From: Microbacterium sp. SZ1
GTDB taxonomy: Bacteria > Actinomycetota > Actinomycetes > Actinomycetales > Microbacteriaceae
Assembly (NCBI RefSeq): GCF_002362255.1
Contig: NZ_LPVV01000004.1
Span: 62,001 to 126,000, forward strand
DNA length: 64,000 bases
Reading direction: 5' to 3'
Notes under the pieces: model-generated
What the model was told of the DNA's origin: nothing
What the model saw: the letters and a program-made list of their open reading frames with translations, nothing else
Databases searched by the model: none
Made by a program: the position numbers and the translations under genes
In this document: piece by piece, positions 8,314-16,103 of the stretch
How the letters are laid out: each line of letters opens with the position of its first letter
Position numbering within the stretch: the first letter of the stretch is position 1

Positions 8314-9405
8314 CTACATCCTTTCAGCGGTGTACGGGTTGGTGTGGAACCAGCGCCGGGCCGCCCACAGGGAGACGTAGACGAGTCCGACGAGCACGGG
8401 GACCTCGATCAGTGGGCCGACGACGCCGGCGAGGGCCTGACCGGAGGCGGCCCCGAAGGTGCCGATGGCGACGGCGATGGCGAGTTCAAAGTTGTTGCCC
8501 GCGGCCGTGAACGCCAGAGTGGAGGATCGGGCGTATCCGAGCCCGAGCGCCTTCCCGGTGAACAGTCCGATGAACCACATCACGGCGAAGTACGCCAACA
8601 GCGGCAGGGCGATGCGGGCCACATCCCACGGCCGGTTGGTGACCTGCTCACCCTGCAGGGCGAACAGCAGCACGATCGTGAACAGCAGGCCGTACAGCGC
8701 CCACGGTCCGATCTTCGGAAGGAACGTGTCCTCGTACCAGTCGCGGCCCTTCGCACGCTCCCCGATCAGGCGGGACGCGAAACCGGCGATCAGGGGGATT
8801 CCGAGGAAGACGAGCACGTTGAGTGCGATCTGCCAGATCGAGATCTCCAGTCCCTGCGAGTCCAGTCCAAGCCATCCGGGGAGCACAGTGAGGTAGAACC
8901 ACCCGAGGAGGGAGAAGGCGATGACCTGGAACACGGAGTTGATGGCGACGAGGACGGCGGCGGCTTCTCGGTCACCGCAGGCGAGATCGTTCCAGATGAC
9001 GACCATCGCGATGCACCGGGCCAGGCCCACGATGATGAGGCCGGTGCGGTACTCGGGGAGATCGGGAAGGAACGCCCAGGCGAGGGCGAACATCAGTGCC
9101 GGTCCGACGACCCAGTTCAGTGCGAGCGAGGAGATGAGGAGCTTCTTGTCGCCGGTGACGGCGGCGACTTTGTCGTAGCGGACCTTCGCGAGGACGGGGT
9201 ACATCATCACCAGCAGGCCGAGCGCGATCGGCACGGAGATGCCGCCGACTTCGATGTGGGCGAGGAGCTCGGAGACGCCAGGGATGAAGCGGCCGACGAG
9301 GATTCCGGCGACCATGGCCAGTCCGATCCACAGCGGCAACCAGCGGTCGAGGGTCGACAGGCGGCGGGTGGTCGTTGTGGGGGTGGGTGCGGTTGCGGAG
9401 CTCAT
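8314..9405 (-). CDS. acr3: Acr3 arsenite efflux permease
   Basis: Exports arsenite across the cytoplasmic membrane using the proton motive force. The 363-residue protein has about ten hydrophobic segments of the bile acid/Na+ symporter fold. It carries the conserved Acr3 motif ARCIAMVVIWNDLACGD, with the essential cysteine at C131. The start ATG at 9405 overlaps the trxA stop (ATGA at 9402-9405); the next gene begins 2 bp after its end. It is the effector of the operon, exporting the product of the four arsenate-reductase-type proteins in this window. Confidence 0.95.
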   Translation of the reverse strand: MSSATAPTPTTTTRRLSTLDRWLPLWIGLAMVAGILVGRFIPGVSELLAHIEVGGISVPIALGLLVMMYPVLAKVRYDKVAAVTGDKKLLISSLALNWVVGPALMFALAWAFLPDLPEYRTGLIIVGLARCIAMVVIWNDLACGDREAAAVLVAINSVFQVIAFSLLGWFYLTVLPGWLGLDSQGLEISIWQIALNVLVFLGIPLIAGFASRLIGERAKGRDWYEDTFLPKIGPWALYGLLFTIVLLFALQGEQVTNRPWDVARIALPLLAYFAVMWFIGLFTGKALGLGYARSSTLAFTAAGNNFELAIAVAIGTFGAASGQALAGVVGPLIEVPVLVGLVYVSLWAARRWFHTNPYTAERM

Positions 9406-9728
9406 GCGAGGAGCGCCTCCATCTTCTCTGCGATTGCGGGCTTGGCGTGGGCGCCGATGAGCATGTCAACGCGCGCACCCTGGTTGTAGAAGACCAGCGT
9501 GGGGATCGAGGTGACGCCGATGGCGGTCACCGTGGCCGGGTTCTGGTCGGCGTCGAGCTTGACGATCTTGACCCGGCCGTCGTACTCGACGGCGAGCTGG
9601 TCCAGAAGTGGGGCGATCTGCTTGCACGGACCGCACCAGGTGGCCCAGATGTCCACCACGACGGGGATCTCGGAGTCGGTGACGTCGTTCTGGAATGTGG
9701 CGTCGGTGACCACGATCGGGACACTCAT
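9402..9728 (-). CDS. trxA: thioredoxin of the ars operon
   Basis: A 108-residue thioredoxin with [15 protein letters not shown] holding the CGPC redox site and the cis-Pro region [11 protein letters not shown]. It likely recycles the CGDxC-type arsenate reductases encoded downstream. The start ATG at 9728 lies in a 4-bp overlap with the trxB stop; an in-frame upstream extension to 9812 reads inside trxB and is not used. Being between trxB and acr3 argues for a dedicated arsenate-reduction role rather than the housekeeping thioredoxin. Confidence 0.93.
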   Translation of the reverse strand: MSVPIVVTDATFQNDVTDSEIPVVVDIWATWCGPCKQIAPLLDQLAVEYDGRVKIVKLDADQNPATVTAIGVTSIPTLVFYNQGARVDMLIGAHAKPAIAEKMEALLA

Positions 9729-10699
9729 GCGAGGACCTCCTGGGCGTCGAATGCGGGCGCGGTGTCCGTGAGGGCCGCGAGGTAGTGCTGGGCGTCCTGG
9801 GCGGCCGCGCAACCCGTGCCGGCTGCGGTGATGGCCTGCCGGTAGGTGTGGTCGACCAGGTCGCCGGCGGCGAAGACGCCGTCGAGGGTGGTGCGGGTGG
9901 ACGGGTGGGCGACCCGCACATACCCGTCAGCGTCCGTGTCGACGGAGCCTGCGACGAGCTCGGAGCGCGGGTCGTGCCCGATGGCGACGAAGACCCCTGT
10001 CACGGAGAGTTCGCGTTCCACTCCGGAGACCGTGTCGCGCAGCGTGACCGCCTCGACCTTGTCCGTCCCGAGGATGCCGGCTACTTCGCTGTTCCAGGCG
10101 ACGTCGATCTTCGGGTGCTCGAGCACCCGCTGCGCCATGATCTGTGAGGCGCGGAACGTGTCGCGACGGTGCACCACGGTGACCTTCGACGCGAACCGGG
10201 TGAGGAACAGCGCTTCCTCCATCGCCGAATCGCCACCGCCGACCACGACGATCTCCTGGTCGCGGAAGAAGAAGCCGTCGCAGGTCGCACACCAGGAGAC
10301 CCCGTGACCGGTGAGACGCTCTTCATCGGCCAGTCCGATCTTGCGGTAGGCCGACCCCATGGTGAGGATCACCGCACGCGCCAGGTAGGTGTCGCCCGAT
10401 CCGGTGCGCACCGTCTTCACCGGCCCTGCCAGGTCGACCGAGACAGCGTCGTCGAGAAGGATGCGGGCGCCGAAGCGCTCGGCCTGCGCGCGCATCGACT
10501 CCATCAACTCCGGACCCTGGACACCATCGACGAAACCGGGGAAGTTCTCCACCTCGGTGGTCGTCATGAGCGCACCGCCCGCGGTGACGGAACCGGCCAG
10601 CACGACCGGGGCAAGGCCCGCCCGCGCCGCATACACCGCAGCCGTATAGCCGGCGGGCCCGGATCCAATGATGATCAGCTCAACCTCTTGAATCGACAT
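9725..10699 (-). CDS. trxB: thioredoxin reductase of the ars operon (ArsT-like)
   Basis: A 324-residue FAD/NADPH enzyme that reduces thioredoxin. It shows an N-terminal FAD-binding [15 protein letters not shown], the CATC redox centre in [11 protein letters not shown], the NADPH-binding [10 protein letters not shown], and the C-terminal [10 protein letters not shown]. It is the first gene of the minus-strand operon trxB-trxA-acr3-arsRC-arsC. No Shine-Dalgarno is seen before ATG 10699. Instead a TTGCAC - 17 bp - CAATAT promoter ends 6 bp before the ATG, so translation is probably leaderless. Confidence 0.95.
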   Translation of the reverse strand: MSIQEVELIIIGSGPAGYTAAVYAARAGLAPVVLAGSVTAGGALMTTTEVENFPGFVDGVQGPELMESMRAQAERFGARILLDDAVSVDLAGPVKTVRTGSGDTYLARAVILTMGSAYRKIGLADEERLTGHGVSWCATCDGFFFRDQEIVVVGGGDSAMEEALFLTRFASKVTVVHRRDTFRASQIMAQRVLEHPKIDVAWNSEVAGILGTDKVEAVTLRDTVSGVERELSVTGVFVAIGHDPRSELVAGSVDTDADGYVRVAHPSTRTTLDGVFAAGDLVDHTYRQAITAAGTGCAAAQDAQHYLAALTDTAPAFDAQEVLA

Positions 10700-10700
10700 G

Positions 10701-10734
10701 TGTCTATATTGACACTTATCGATACAACGTGCAA
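10701..10734 (-). promoter_or_regulatory. ars operon promoter with ArsR-like operator
   Basis: Read on the minus strand, TTGCAC (-35, 10734-10729), 17 bp and CAATAT (-10, 10711-10706) stand 6 bp before the trxB ATG. The inverted repeat TGTC-N6-GACA (10701-10714) covers the -10 and the start of the transcript, where a bound repressor would block RNA polymerase. The promoter fit is seen directly; the binding protein (ArsR or the ArsR-ArsC fusion) is inferred. Confidence 0.55.
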
Positions 10735-10794
10735 GCCTGGTGTCACGCCAACGGTCCGGCGGGCGAGCGGCCCGCCGGAGGAGAGAAGGATGAC

Positions 10795-11202
10795 GTGACA
10801 GACCCTCAGACCGTGCTGTTCATCTGCACACACAACGCCGGACGCTCACAGCTGGGCGCGCACCTGCTGGCCCGGCATGCTGGCGATCGACTGATCGCAG
10901 ACAGCGCCGGCGTTCACCCCGCTGCCGCGATCAACCCCGCGGTCGCCGCGTCTCTCGACGAGCTCGGCATCGACACCTCAGCGGCAGTGCCGCGCGCCGT
11001 CACCCCGGACGACCTCGCGAGCGCCGATGTGGTGGTACTGATGAAGCCGGGCTTGGAACTACCCGGGCCAGTCTCCGGTGAGGTCGTGCAGTGGGAGTTC
11101 CCTGATCCTGCGGACTGGTCCGTGGACAGCGACGCCGTGCGAGAACTCCGTGACGCTGTCGACCAGAACGTGCACGCCTTGGCAGCCCGACTGCTGGAAT
11201 GA
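10795..11202 (+). CDS. arsenate reductase, single-cysteine (mycothiol-linked) type
   Basis: A 135-residue low-molecular-weight phosphatase-fold protein with the P-loop C11-THNAG-R17. Unlike the three other copies it lacks the CGDxC resolving pair; that region reads [10 protein letters not shown]. Single-cysteine enzymes of this class in actinobacteria (Corynebacterium ArsC1/ArsC2) are recycled by mycothiol and mycoredoxin, so the same is inferred here. The start is GTG 10795 behind GGAGAGAAGG; a GTG at 10729 is in frame but has no ribosome site. It is divergent from trxB and ends before a strong terminator. A protein tyrosine phosphatase role is the alternative. Confidence 0.8.
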   Translation: MTDPQTVLFICTHNAGRSQLGAHLLARHAGDRLIADSAGVHPAAAINPAVAASLDELGIDTSAAVPRAVTPDDLASADVVVLMKPGLELPGPVSGEVVQWEFPDPADWSVDSDAVRELRDAVDQNVHALAARLLE

Positions 11203-11247
11203 CCGCCGGCGGGGTCAGCACCCCGTCTTGTAACGAGTATGCACGTA

Positions 11248-11276
11248 GGGAGCCCGTCCATCACGGACGGGCTCCC
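11248..11276. terminator. bidirectional hairpin terminator
   Basis: A perfect 12-bp stem, GGGAGCCCGTCC / GGACGGGCTCCC, with the 5-base loop ATCAC, lies between two convergent genes ending at 11202 (+) and 11296 (-). On the plus strand it is followed by TCTT, and on the minus strand by a mixed tract, so it can serve both. Confidence 0.75.
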
Positions 11277-11295
11277 TCTTCCGGTGTTGGGTCGA

Positions 11296-11454
11296 CTACT
11301 TGGAGCCGTATCCGACCGGGTTGCCCAGCGACGGCGTGCGGGCTGCGCAGGCGCAGTCGGACAGGTCGAGCTCGAGTTGGATGGTGACGGCGAGCGGGGT
11401 GCCGTCGCGGGGGTCTTCGATCGTGACGTTCTTCTCGATCAGCTGGTTGGCCAT
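11296..11454 (-). CDS. 52-residue CxC peptide of the ars cluster, function unknown
   Basis: A 52-residue open frame with a strong ribosome site (AAGGAG, 7 bases before ATG 11454), ending just before the bidirectional terminator. The first 30 residues look like a short beta-rich domain (VTIEDPRDGTPLAVTIQLE). The tail contains LSDCACAARTPS, a Cys-x-Cys pair, and ends in a Gly/Ser-rich GYGSK. A CxC pair in an arsenic locus suggests metalloid or thiol chemistry, but that is inference, and a small modified peptide is also possible. It follows the ArsO-like flavoprotein gene by 61 bp and is probably co-transcribed with it. Confidence 0.6.
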   Translation of the reverse strand: MANQLIEKNVTIEDPRDGTPLAVTIQLELDLSDCACAARTPSLGNPVGYGSK

Positions 11455-11515
11455 GTGAGTACTCCTTGGGTTGATTGCGCCCCGCGGGGCGCTGGGTGGT
11501 GGCTCGAGCTGCCGG

Positions 11516-12814
11516 TCAGCCGACGGCGACGCGGGTGGGCTCGAGCTGGATGACCGGCGCCGCGCAGCAACTGCTTCCGGCCCCGTCGAAGTCTCCGGAT
11601 CCGCCGCAGACGCCGGTGTCGGGAAGGATGAGCTCGTTGCGCTCGGCTCCTGCATGATCGCCCGCGAGGTGCGCGGCGACGCTGCGGACTTGCTCGAACC
11701 CGGTGAGAGCGAGGAAGGTAGGGGCGCGGCCGTAGCTTTTTGCGCCGACGATGAAGAAGTCTGGCTCCGGCTGGGTGAGGTCGCGGGCCCCGGTGGCGCC
11801 GATCGATCCGCAGGAGTGGACGTTCGGGTTGATCTCCTCCGCGATCCCGGCGACCGCCTCCAGCGACGCATCCAGATCGATGCGCATCTCCGACAGGATG
11901 CTCACATCGGGACGGAACCCGGTCAGCGCGAACACCCGGGACACCCCGTCGACCTCCTTGCCGTTCTCCGCGACGATGCGCAGCCCCGCCGCCTCGTCGT
12001 GGAACTCGGCGACGCGGAAGCCCGTCACCACGTCGACAACACCGGCTTCGATCACCTTGCGCGCTCGAGTGCCCAGAGCTGCACGCTCGGGCAATTCATC
12101 GCCCGCTCCACCACCGAAGACGTTGCCCGTCGTGCCGCGACGCAGCAGCCACGTCACCCGGGTGCCTGGGGTCGTGCGCGCCAACTCGCTCAGCCGGAGG
12201 ACGGCATGCACCGCGGAGTGCCCGGCACCGATCACGACCAGGTGCTGCCCCGCACACGCGGAGACATCCTCCGGGATGCGGTATGAGATCCGTGCGGCCG
12301 CGGCCCGCTCGCCGAGCGCGGGCAGCCCGTCCGCCCCGGCAGGGTTCGGGAGCGCCCATGTGCCGCTGGCGTCGATGACGGCGCGCGCGGAGATCCGACC
12401 TTCTGCCCCCTGCGTGTCCCGGGTGTGCACGATGAACGGCTGCCCCTTGCGGCCGCTGTCGACCATCAGGTCCCGGCCTTTGCGGGCGACACCGGTGACG
12501 GTGGTCGAGTAGATGACGCGGTCACCGAGGACGCGGGCGAGCGGGTCCAGGTAGCCGGCGACCCATTCGGCTCCCGTGGGGTAACCCGAGTGCGGTGCGG
12601 TCCACCCGGTCGGCTCCAGCAGACGCCGCGCGGCCGTGTCGGTGAGTTCCGGCCAGCTGGAGAACAGGCGCACATGTCCCCACTCGGACACCGCAGCAGC
12701 TGGTCCATCGCCTCGCTCAACGACCGTCACGGCGATGCCTCGCTCCGTCAGGTGGGCGGCCGCAGCAAGCCCTTGGGGGCCGGCGCCGATGACTACGACG
12801 GGAAGCTCGTTCAT
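11516..12814 (-). CDS. ArsO-like FAD-dependent monooxygenase/oxidoreductase
   Basis: A 432-residue flavoprotein with an N-terminal FAD site (VVVIGAGPQGLAAAAHL) and a second Rossmann motif for NAD(P)H (LVVIGAGHSAVHAVL). The layout is that of class B flavin monooxygenases. Such proteins are frequent in bacterial arsenic operons, where they are called ArsO, but their substrate is not settled. The start is ATG 12814, five bases after GAGGAG; GTG 12817 is a weak alternative. It diverges from arsR at 12898, sharing the 80-bp promoter region, and is followed by the CxC peptide gene. Confidence 0.75.
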   Translation of the reverse strand: MNELPVVVIGAGPQGLAAAAHLTERGIAVTVVERGDGPAAAVSEWGHVRLFSSWPELTDTAARRLLEPTGWTAPHSGYPTGAEWVAGYLDPLARVLGDRVIYSTTVTGVARKGRDLMVDSGRKGQPFIVHTRDTQGAEGRISARAVIDASGTWALPNPAGADGLPALGERAAAARISYRIPEDVSACAGQHLVVIGAGHSAVHAVLRLSELARTTPGTRVTWLLRRGTTGNVFGGGAGDELPERAALGTRARKVIEAGVVDVVTGFRVAEFHDEAAGLRIVAENGKEVDGVSRVFALTGFRPDVSILSEMRIDLDASLEAVAGIAEEINPNVHSCGSIGATGARDLTQPEPDFFIVGAKSYGRAPTFLALTGFEQVRSVAAHLAGDHAGAERNELILPDTGVCGGSGDFDGAGSSCCAAPVIQLEPTRVAVG

Positions 12815-12837
12815 CACATCTCCTCAAATCGAAAAAC

Positions 12838-12891
12838 TTCAATATGAATAGCCTGCTCCTCCTATCGAAGTTTGTCAATGCGTGCGATACT
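12838..12891 (+). promoter_or_regulatory. divergent arsR promoter with candidate operator
   Basis: TTCAATATGAA (12838-12848) is a short inverted repeat (TTCA-N3-TGAA) between the divergent flavoprotein and arsR genes. GATACT (12886-12891) could be the arsR -10; it ends 6 bp before ATG 12898, the leaderless spacing also seen at trxB. The -35 is poor. Confidence 0.35.
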
Positions 12892-12897
12892 GGTGTC

Positions 12898-13242
12898 ATG
12901 AGTCTTCCTGCCACCCTCGACACCTCGACGTCCTGCTGCGCCCCTCGGGTGACAGCAGCGATCACGGTCGAGGACGCGGAGCGCGTCGCACGGGTCTTCA
13001 AAGCGCTCGGGGATCCGACACGGGTGCGCCTGTTGTCGCTGATTGCCGCCGGTGACGGTGGGGAGGCGTGCATCTGCGACCTCACCGCTCCGGTCGGACT
13101 GTCGCAGGGCACGGTGTCGCACCACATGAAGCTGCTCGCCGACGCGGGGCTCGTCACCCGCGAGCAGCGAGGGAAGTGGGCGTACTTCGCGATCACCGAC
13201 GGGGCGCTGGACGCCGCCGCGGACACTCTTCGTTCGGTGTGA
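12898..13242 (+). CDS. arsR: ArsR-family arsenic-responsive repressor
   Basis: A 114-residue winged-helix repressor of the ArsR/SmtB family. KALGDPTRVRLL starts the DNA-binding domain. EACICDLTAPVGLSQGTVSHHMK contains the metalloid-binding CxC pair next to the recognition helix. Binding As(III) or Sb(III) releases DNA. The start is ATG 12898; upstream in-frame residues from 12844 lie over the promoter. The last codons overlap the start of the MFS gene by 4 bp (GTGA), so repressor and pump are co-translated. CC near residues 12-13 may contribute further ligands. Confidence 0.88.
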   Translation: MSLPATLDTSTSCCAPRVTAAITVEDAERVARVFKALGDPTRVRLLSLIAAGDGGEACICDLTAPVGLSQGTVSHHMKLLADAGLVTREQRGKWAYFAITDGALDAAADTLRSV

Positions 13243-14411
13243 CCGCTCGGGCCGCGGGCTCCCGGTTCGGGGGTCGGCTTGTCGCGCTGTCGCTGGGTCA
13301 GGTCATCAGCTGGGGCATTTTGTTCTACGCGTTGATCGTCGCCTCGCCCGCGATCGCGGACGAGACAGGGTGGCCCGTGGTGCTGGTCACATTGTCGTTC
13401 TCGGGTGGACTCGTTGCTTCGGCGATCGCGGGCGTCGTTGTCGGGCGCTGGCTCGACGAGCGTGGGCCTCGGATGATCATGACCGTGGGAAGCATCGTCG
13501 GTGCGGGTGGGCTGGTCATCGTGGCGGCCGCGCCGGATCTTGTCGTGTTCACGGCGGGGTGGATCGTGGCGGGGACCGCGCAGGCCGCGGTGTTGTACCA
13601 GGCCGCGTTCACGGTGATTGCTCGCCGGTACGGAGACCGCCGCCGGGGTGCAATGACGATCCTCACCCTCGCGGGAGGATTGGCGTCGACCGTCTTTGCT
13701 CCCCTCGTCGCCATGTTGCTGTCGATGATGGATTGGCGGTCGGTGTTTCTTGTCCTCGCCGTCGTCCTCGTGGTGACGACCACACCGTTGCATTGGTTCT
13801 TCCTCGAGTCGTCCTGGCCACCCGTCATTCATGGTGCATCGGCCGATCACCACACGGTGGCGAGCGTGGTGCGCACGCGACGCTTCTGGATGCTCGAGGC
13901 GTCGATGCTCACCCTGGCGGCGGCGCTGTTCAGCGTCACACTCGCAATCATTCCGCTGTTCACTGAGAAGGGGATGACGTACGAGCTCGCCGCATGGGCG
14001 CTGGGGCTGCTCGGCGCCGGCCAGGTGATCGGCCGACTGCTGTATGTCGCCGTCCCACACACCGCCGCACCCTGGGTGGCGTTGGCGGCGACGGCAGGGC
14101 TGAGCGCCATCGGGCTTGCTCTGATCGCGATCGTGCCCGGCCCGCCGTGGCTGCTCATCAGTATCGGCGTGGGGGTCGGAGCCGTGCGCGGTGCAGAGAC
14201 GCTTGTGCAGGGCTCTGCCGTCGCTGACCGGTGGGGCACCCGGAACTACGGCTCGATCAATGGTGTCTTCGCCGCACCGATCACGGCGATCGGTGCGGTC
14301 GGTCCCGCGCTCGGCCCACTCATCGCGGTGGCGACGGGGTCGTACTCCGCCATGGCGTGGGTTGCTGTGGGGTTCGCCGGGCTGTCACTCACCTTCGCCC
14401 GCTTCACCTGA
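13239..14411 (+). CDS. MFS transporter of the ars cluster
   Basis: A 390-residue major facilitator with twelve hydrophobic segments (LGQVISWGILFYALIV as the first). The inter-domain signature region holds GRWLDERGPR after segment 2. It starts at GTG 13239, overlapping the arsR stop, so it is under ArsR control. MFS pumps in arsenic loci include ArsK (trivalent arsenicals) and ArsJ (paired with GAPDH). No GAPDH gene is present here, so an ArsK-like or organoarsenical efflux role is the better guess. Its last 166 bp are antisense to the convergent flavoprotein gene. Confidence 0.8.
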   Translation: MTARAAGSRFGGRLVALSLGQVISWGILFYALIVASPAIADETGWPVVLVTLSFSGGLVASAIAGVVVGRWLDERGPRMIMTVGSIVGAGGLVIVAAAPDLVVFTAGWIVAGTAQAAVLYQAAFTVIARRYGDRRRGAMTILTLAGGLASTVFAPLVAMLLSMMDWRSVFLVLAVVLVVTTTPLHWFFLESSWPPVIHGASADHHTVASVVRTRRFWMLEASMLTLAAALFSVTLAIIPLFTEKGMTYELAAWALGLLGAGQVIGRLLYVAVPHTAAPWVALAATAGLSAIGLALIAIVPGPPWLLISIGVGVGAVRGAETLVQGSAVADRWGTRNYGSINGVFAAPITAIGAVGPALGPLIAVATGSYSAMAWVAVGFAGLSLTFARFT

Positions 14412-15853
14412 TCTCTCCGCCCGTCGATGCCGTCCGCCTCCAAACTGCGCGACGTATCGGCGTGGGCGGGGATCGTCGATCCCGCTGCGCGGGTTGACGT
14501 GCTCCACGCTTGGGTAGCGATCTGCACCGCATCCCAGGGGGAGCCGAGCGGCGGGGTATAAGACAGGTCGAGGTCGCTGATCGCATCTACGGACATGCTG
14601 TGGTGCAGTGCGGTCGCGAATGTATCGACGCGCTTGGAGATCTCGGCGCTGCGCGATCCGACCAGTTGCGCGCCGAGGAGACGCCCCGATTCAAGGTCTC
14701 CGGTCACACGGATATGGATCGGGGTGGCGCCTGGGTAGTAGCGCTTGTGGTCGTCGGCAGAGACGGTGTGGCTGTGCGGCCGATGCCCCGCGGTCTCGGC
14801 TTCGTGATCGCGAAGGCCCGTGCGTGCAGCTACCAGGTCGAACACCTTCACGACCTGGGTTCCCAGGCTGCCGTGGAATCGCGCATCGGCGCCGACCGCG
14901 TTCGCGCCCGCGACGCGCCCTTGTTTGTGCGCGGTCGTGCCGAGCGGAAGATACGTGTCGCCGAGAAGGCGATGACGGGTGATCACACCGTCCCCGCCCG
15001 CCCAGATCTGCGGAATCCCTGTCTGCATCCGTTCGTCCACGATGACGGCGCCGCCGGCTCCGGTTCGTGCCCCGATTCCGGTGAGGAGCTCCACATTGGG
15101 GCGCACACCCACCACGACGAGGACCAGCTCGGCGCGACGCACGAACGGGGCACCGTCGCGGGTGCCCTGGACCGCAAGGAGCCCACTGTCGCGACCGATA
15201 TCGTGCACCTGCATGCCCGTTTCCACCGTGACGCCATTGCGGTGGAGCTCGTCGCGCACGAGCGCTCCGAGCTCCGTGTCGAGGGTGGAGAGCACCTGGG
15301 GTCCGCGTTGCAGCTGCGTGACCTGGAGTCCGCGGATGGTGAGCGCTTCGGCCATCTCGAGGCCGACGTACCCCGCGCCGATGATGATCGCCGTCGACGG
15401 TTGATGCTCATCGATGTAGCTCTCAAGAGCGAAGGTGTCACCCATCGTGTGGAGCGTATGCACACCGTCCGCAGGCCCGAGCCGGTCGGTCCCGTGGATA
15501 CCCGCCGTCGACGCGGATGCACCCGTCCCGACGACGAGCGCATCGTAAGGAATGGCGGACCCCGCTCCATCGCTGGTCCGCACCGCGAGGGTGCGGGCGT
15601 CGACGCTGATGCCTGTCGCGAGCGTGTTGGTGCGCACCTGGAGGCCGGCCGCTTCCAGATCGGCGAGCGTGCGATGTGCGAGGGACTGCCACGGTTGCAC
15701 CTCCCGCGAGAAGTAATAAGGGATGCCGCAGATGGAGAAGTTCGGGTACGCATCGGCAACGACGACCGTCACATCAGCGGATTCGTCCACCTCTCGGGCA
15801 CGGAGCGCCGCGGAGATTCCCGCGTCGCTTCCTCCGATCACGACCAGGTGCAT
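14246..15853 (-). CDS. CoA-disulfide-reductase-like FAD oxidoreductase
   Basis: A 535-residue pyridine nucleotide-disulfide oxidoreductase. It begins HLVVIGGSDAGISAALRA (FAD). It carries YPNFSICGIPYYFS with the single redox cysteine of the CoA-disulfide reductase/NADH oxidase group, then IIIGAGYVGLEMAEAL (NADH). Family members are about 440-460 residues, so roughly 70 C-terminal residues are extra. The last 55 codons run antisense through the end of the MFS gene, as if the native stop had been lost. The start is ATG 15853 behind AAAGGA. It diverges from pstS across a region with two palindromes. A thiol or persulfide redox role is likely; the exact substrate is unknown. Confidence 0.8.
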   Translation of the reverse strand: MHLVVIGGSDAGISAALRAREVDESADVTVVVADAYPNFSICGIPYYFSREVQPWQSLAHRTLADLEAAGLQVRTNTLATGISVDARTLAVRTSDGAGSAIPYDALVVGTGASASTAGIHGTDRLGPADGVHTLHTMGDTFALESYIDEHQPSTAIIIGAGYVGLEMAEALTIRGLQVTQLQRGPQVLSTLDTELGALVRDELHRNGVTVETGMQVHDIGRDSGLLAVQGTRDGAPFVRRAELVLVVVGVRPNVELLTGIGARTGAGGAVIVDERMQTGIPQIWAGGDGVITRHRLLGDTYLPLGTTAHKQGRVAGANAVGADARFHGSLGTQVVKVFDLVAARTGLRDHEAETAGHRPHSHTVSADDHKRYYPGATPIHIRVTGDLESGRLLGAQLVGSRSAEISKRVDTFATALHHSMSVDAISDLDLSYTPPLGSPWDAVQIATQAWSTSTRAAGSTIPAHADTSRSLEADGIDGRRDQVKRAKVSDSPANPTATHAMAEYDPVATAMSGPSAGPTAPIAVIGAAKTPLIEP

Positions 15854-16003
15854 GTGAGTCCTTTCTGTCGAGATCTCGCCGCCCGCGAAGCCTTGACGAC
15901 GCGCGACATCCGCGCACCTGATCATCGCGTCGATCACGGCACGATCCGACACCCGGGCGGGAAGATCAACGAACCCTTTCGTCGCCGTTCACCTCACGTT
16001 CAT

Positions 16004-16046
16004 ATAGATAGCCTTCTATAACTACGTCGGATAGACAAGCATCTAT
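16004..16046. promoter_or_regulatory. twin ATAGA-N6-TCTAT operators upstream of pstS
   Basis: Two 16-bp sites share the arms ATAGA and TCTAT with six bases between: ATAGATAGCCTTCTAT (16004-16019) and ATAGACAAGCATCTAT (16031-16046). Their centres are 27 bp apart. They sit in the divergent region between the flavoprotein (15853, minus) and pstS (16104, plus). They look like tandem sites for a dimeric repressor such as ArsR, rather than PhoB-type direct repeats. The assignment of the protein is inference. Confidence 0.55.
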
Positions 16047-16103
16047 GTGAAGCGGCGACTCGGCTGCTTCATCCCTCGAATACCTGAGATGAAGGAAGCA
16101 CAC

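Noticed and set aside
7274..9489. Long plus-strand frames opposite the ars operon
   Set aside because: They are antisense to acr3 and the ArsR-ArsC gene, have atypical composition and no motif; GC-rich third positions create them.
12717..14060. A 447-codon minus-strand frame opposite arsR and the MFS gene
   Set aside because: Its product is Arg/His-rich low complexity, while the opposite strand encodes clear ArsR and MFS proteins.
13868..14411. MFS gene as a frameshifted pseudogene because of the antisense overlap
   Set aside because: The MFS frame is intact for twelve segments to a normal end; the odd extension belongs to the opposite gene.
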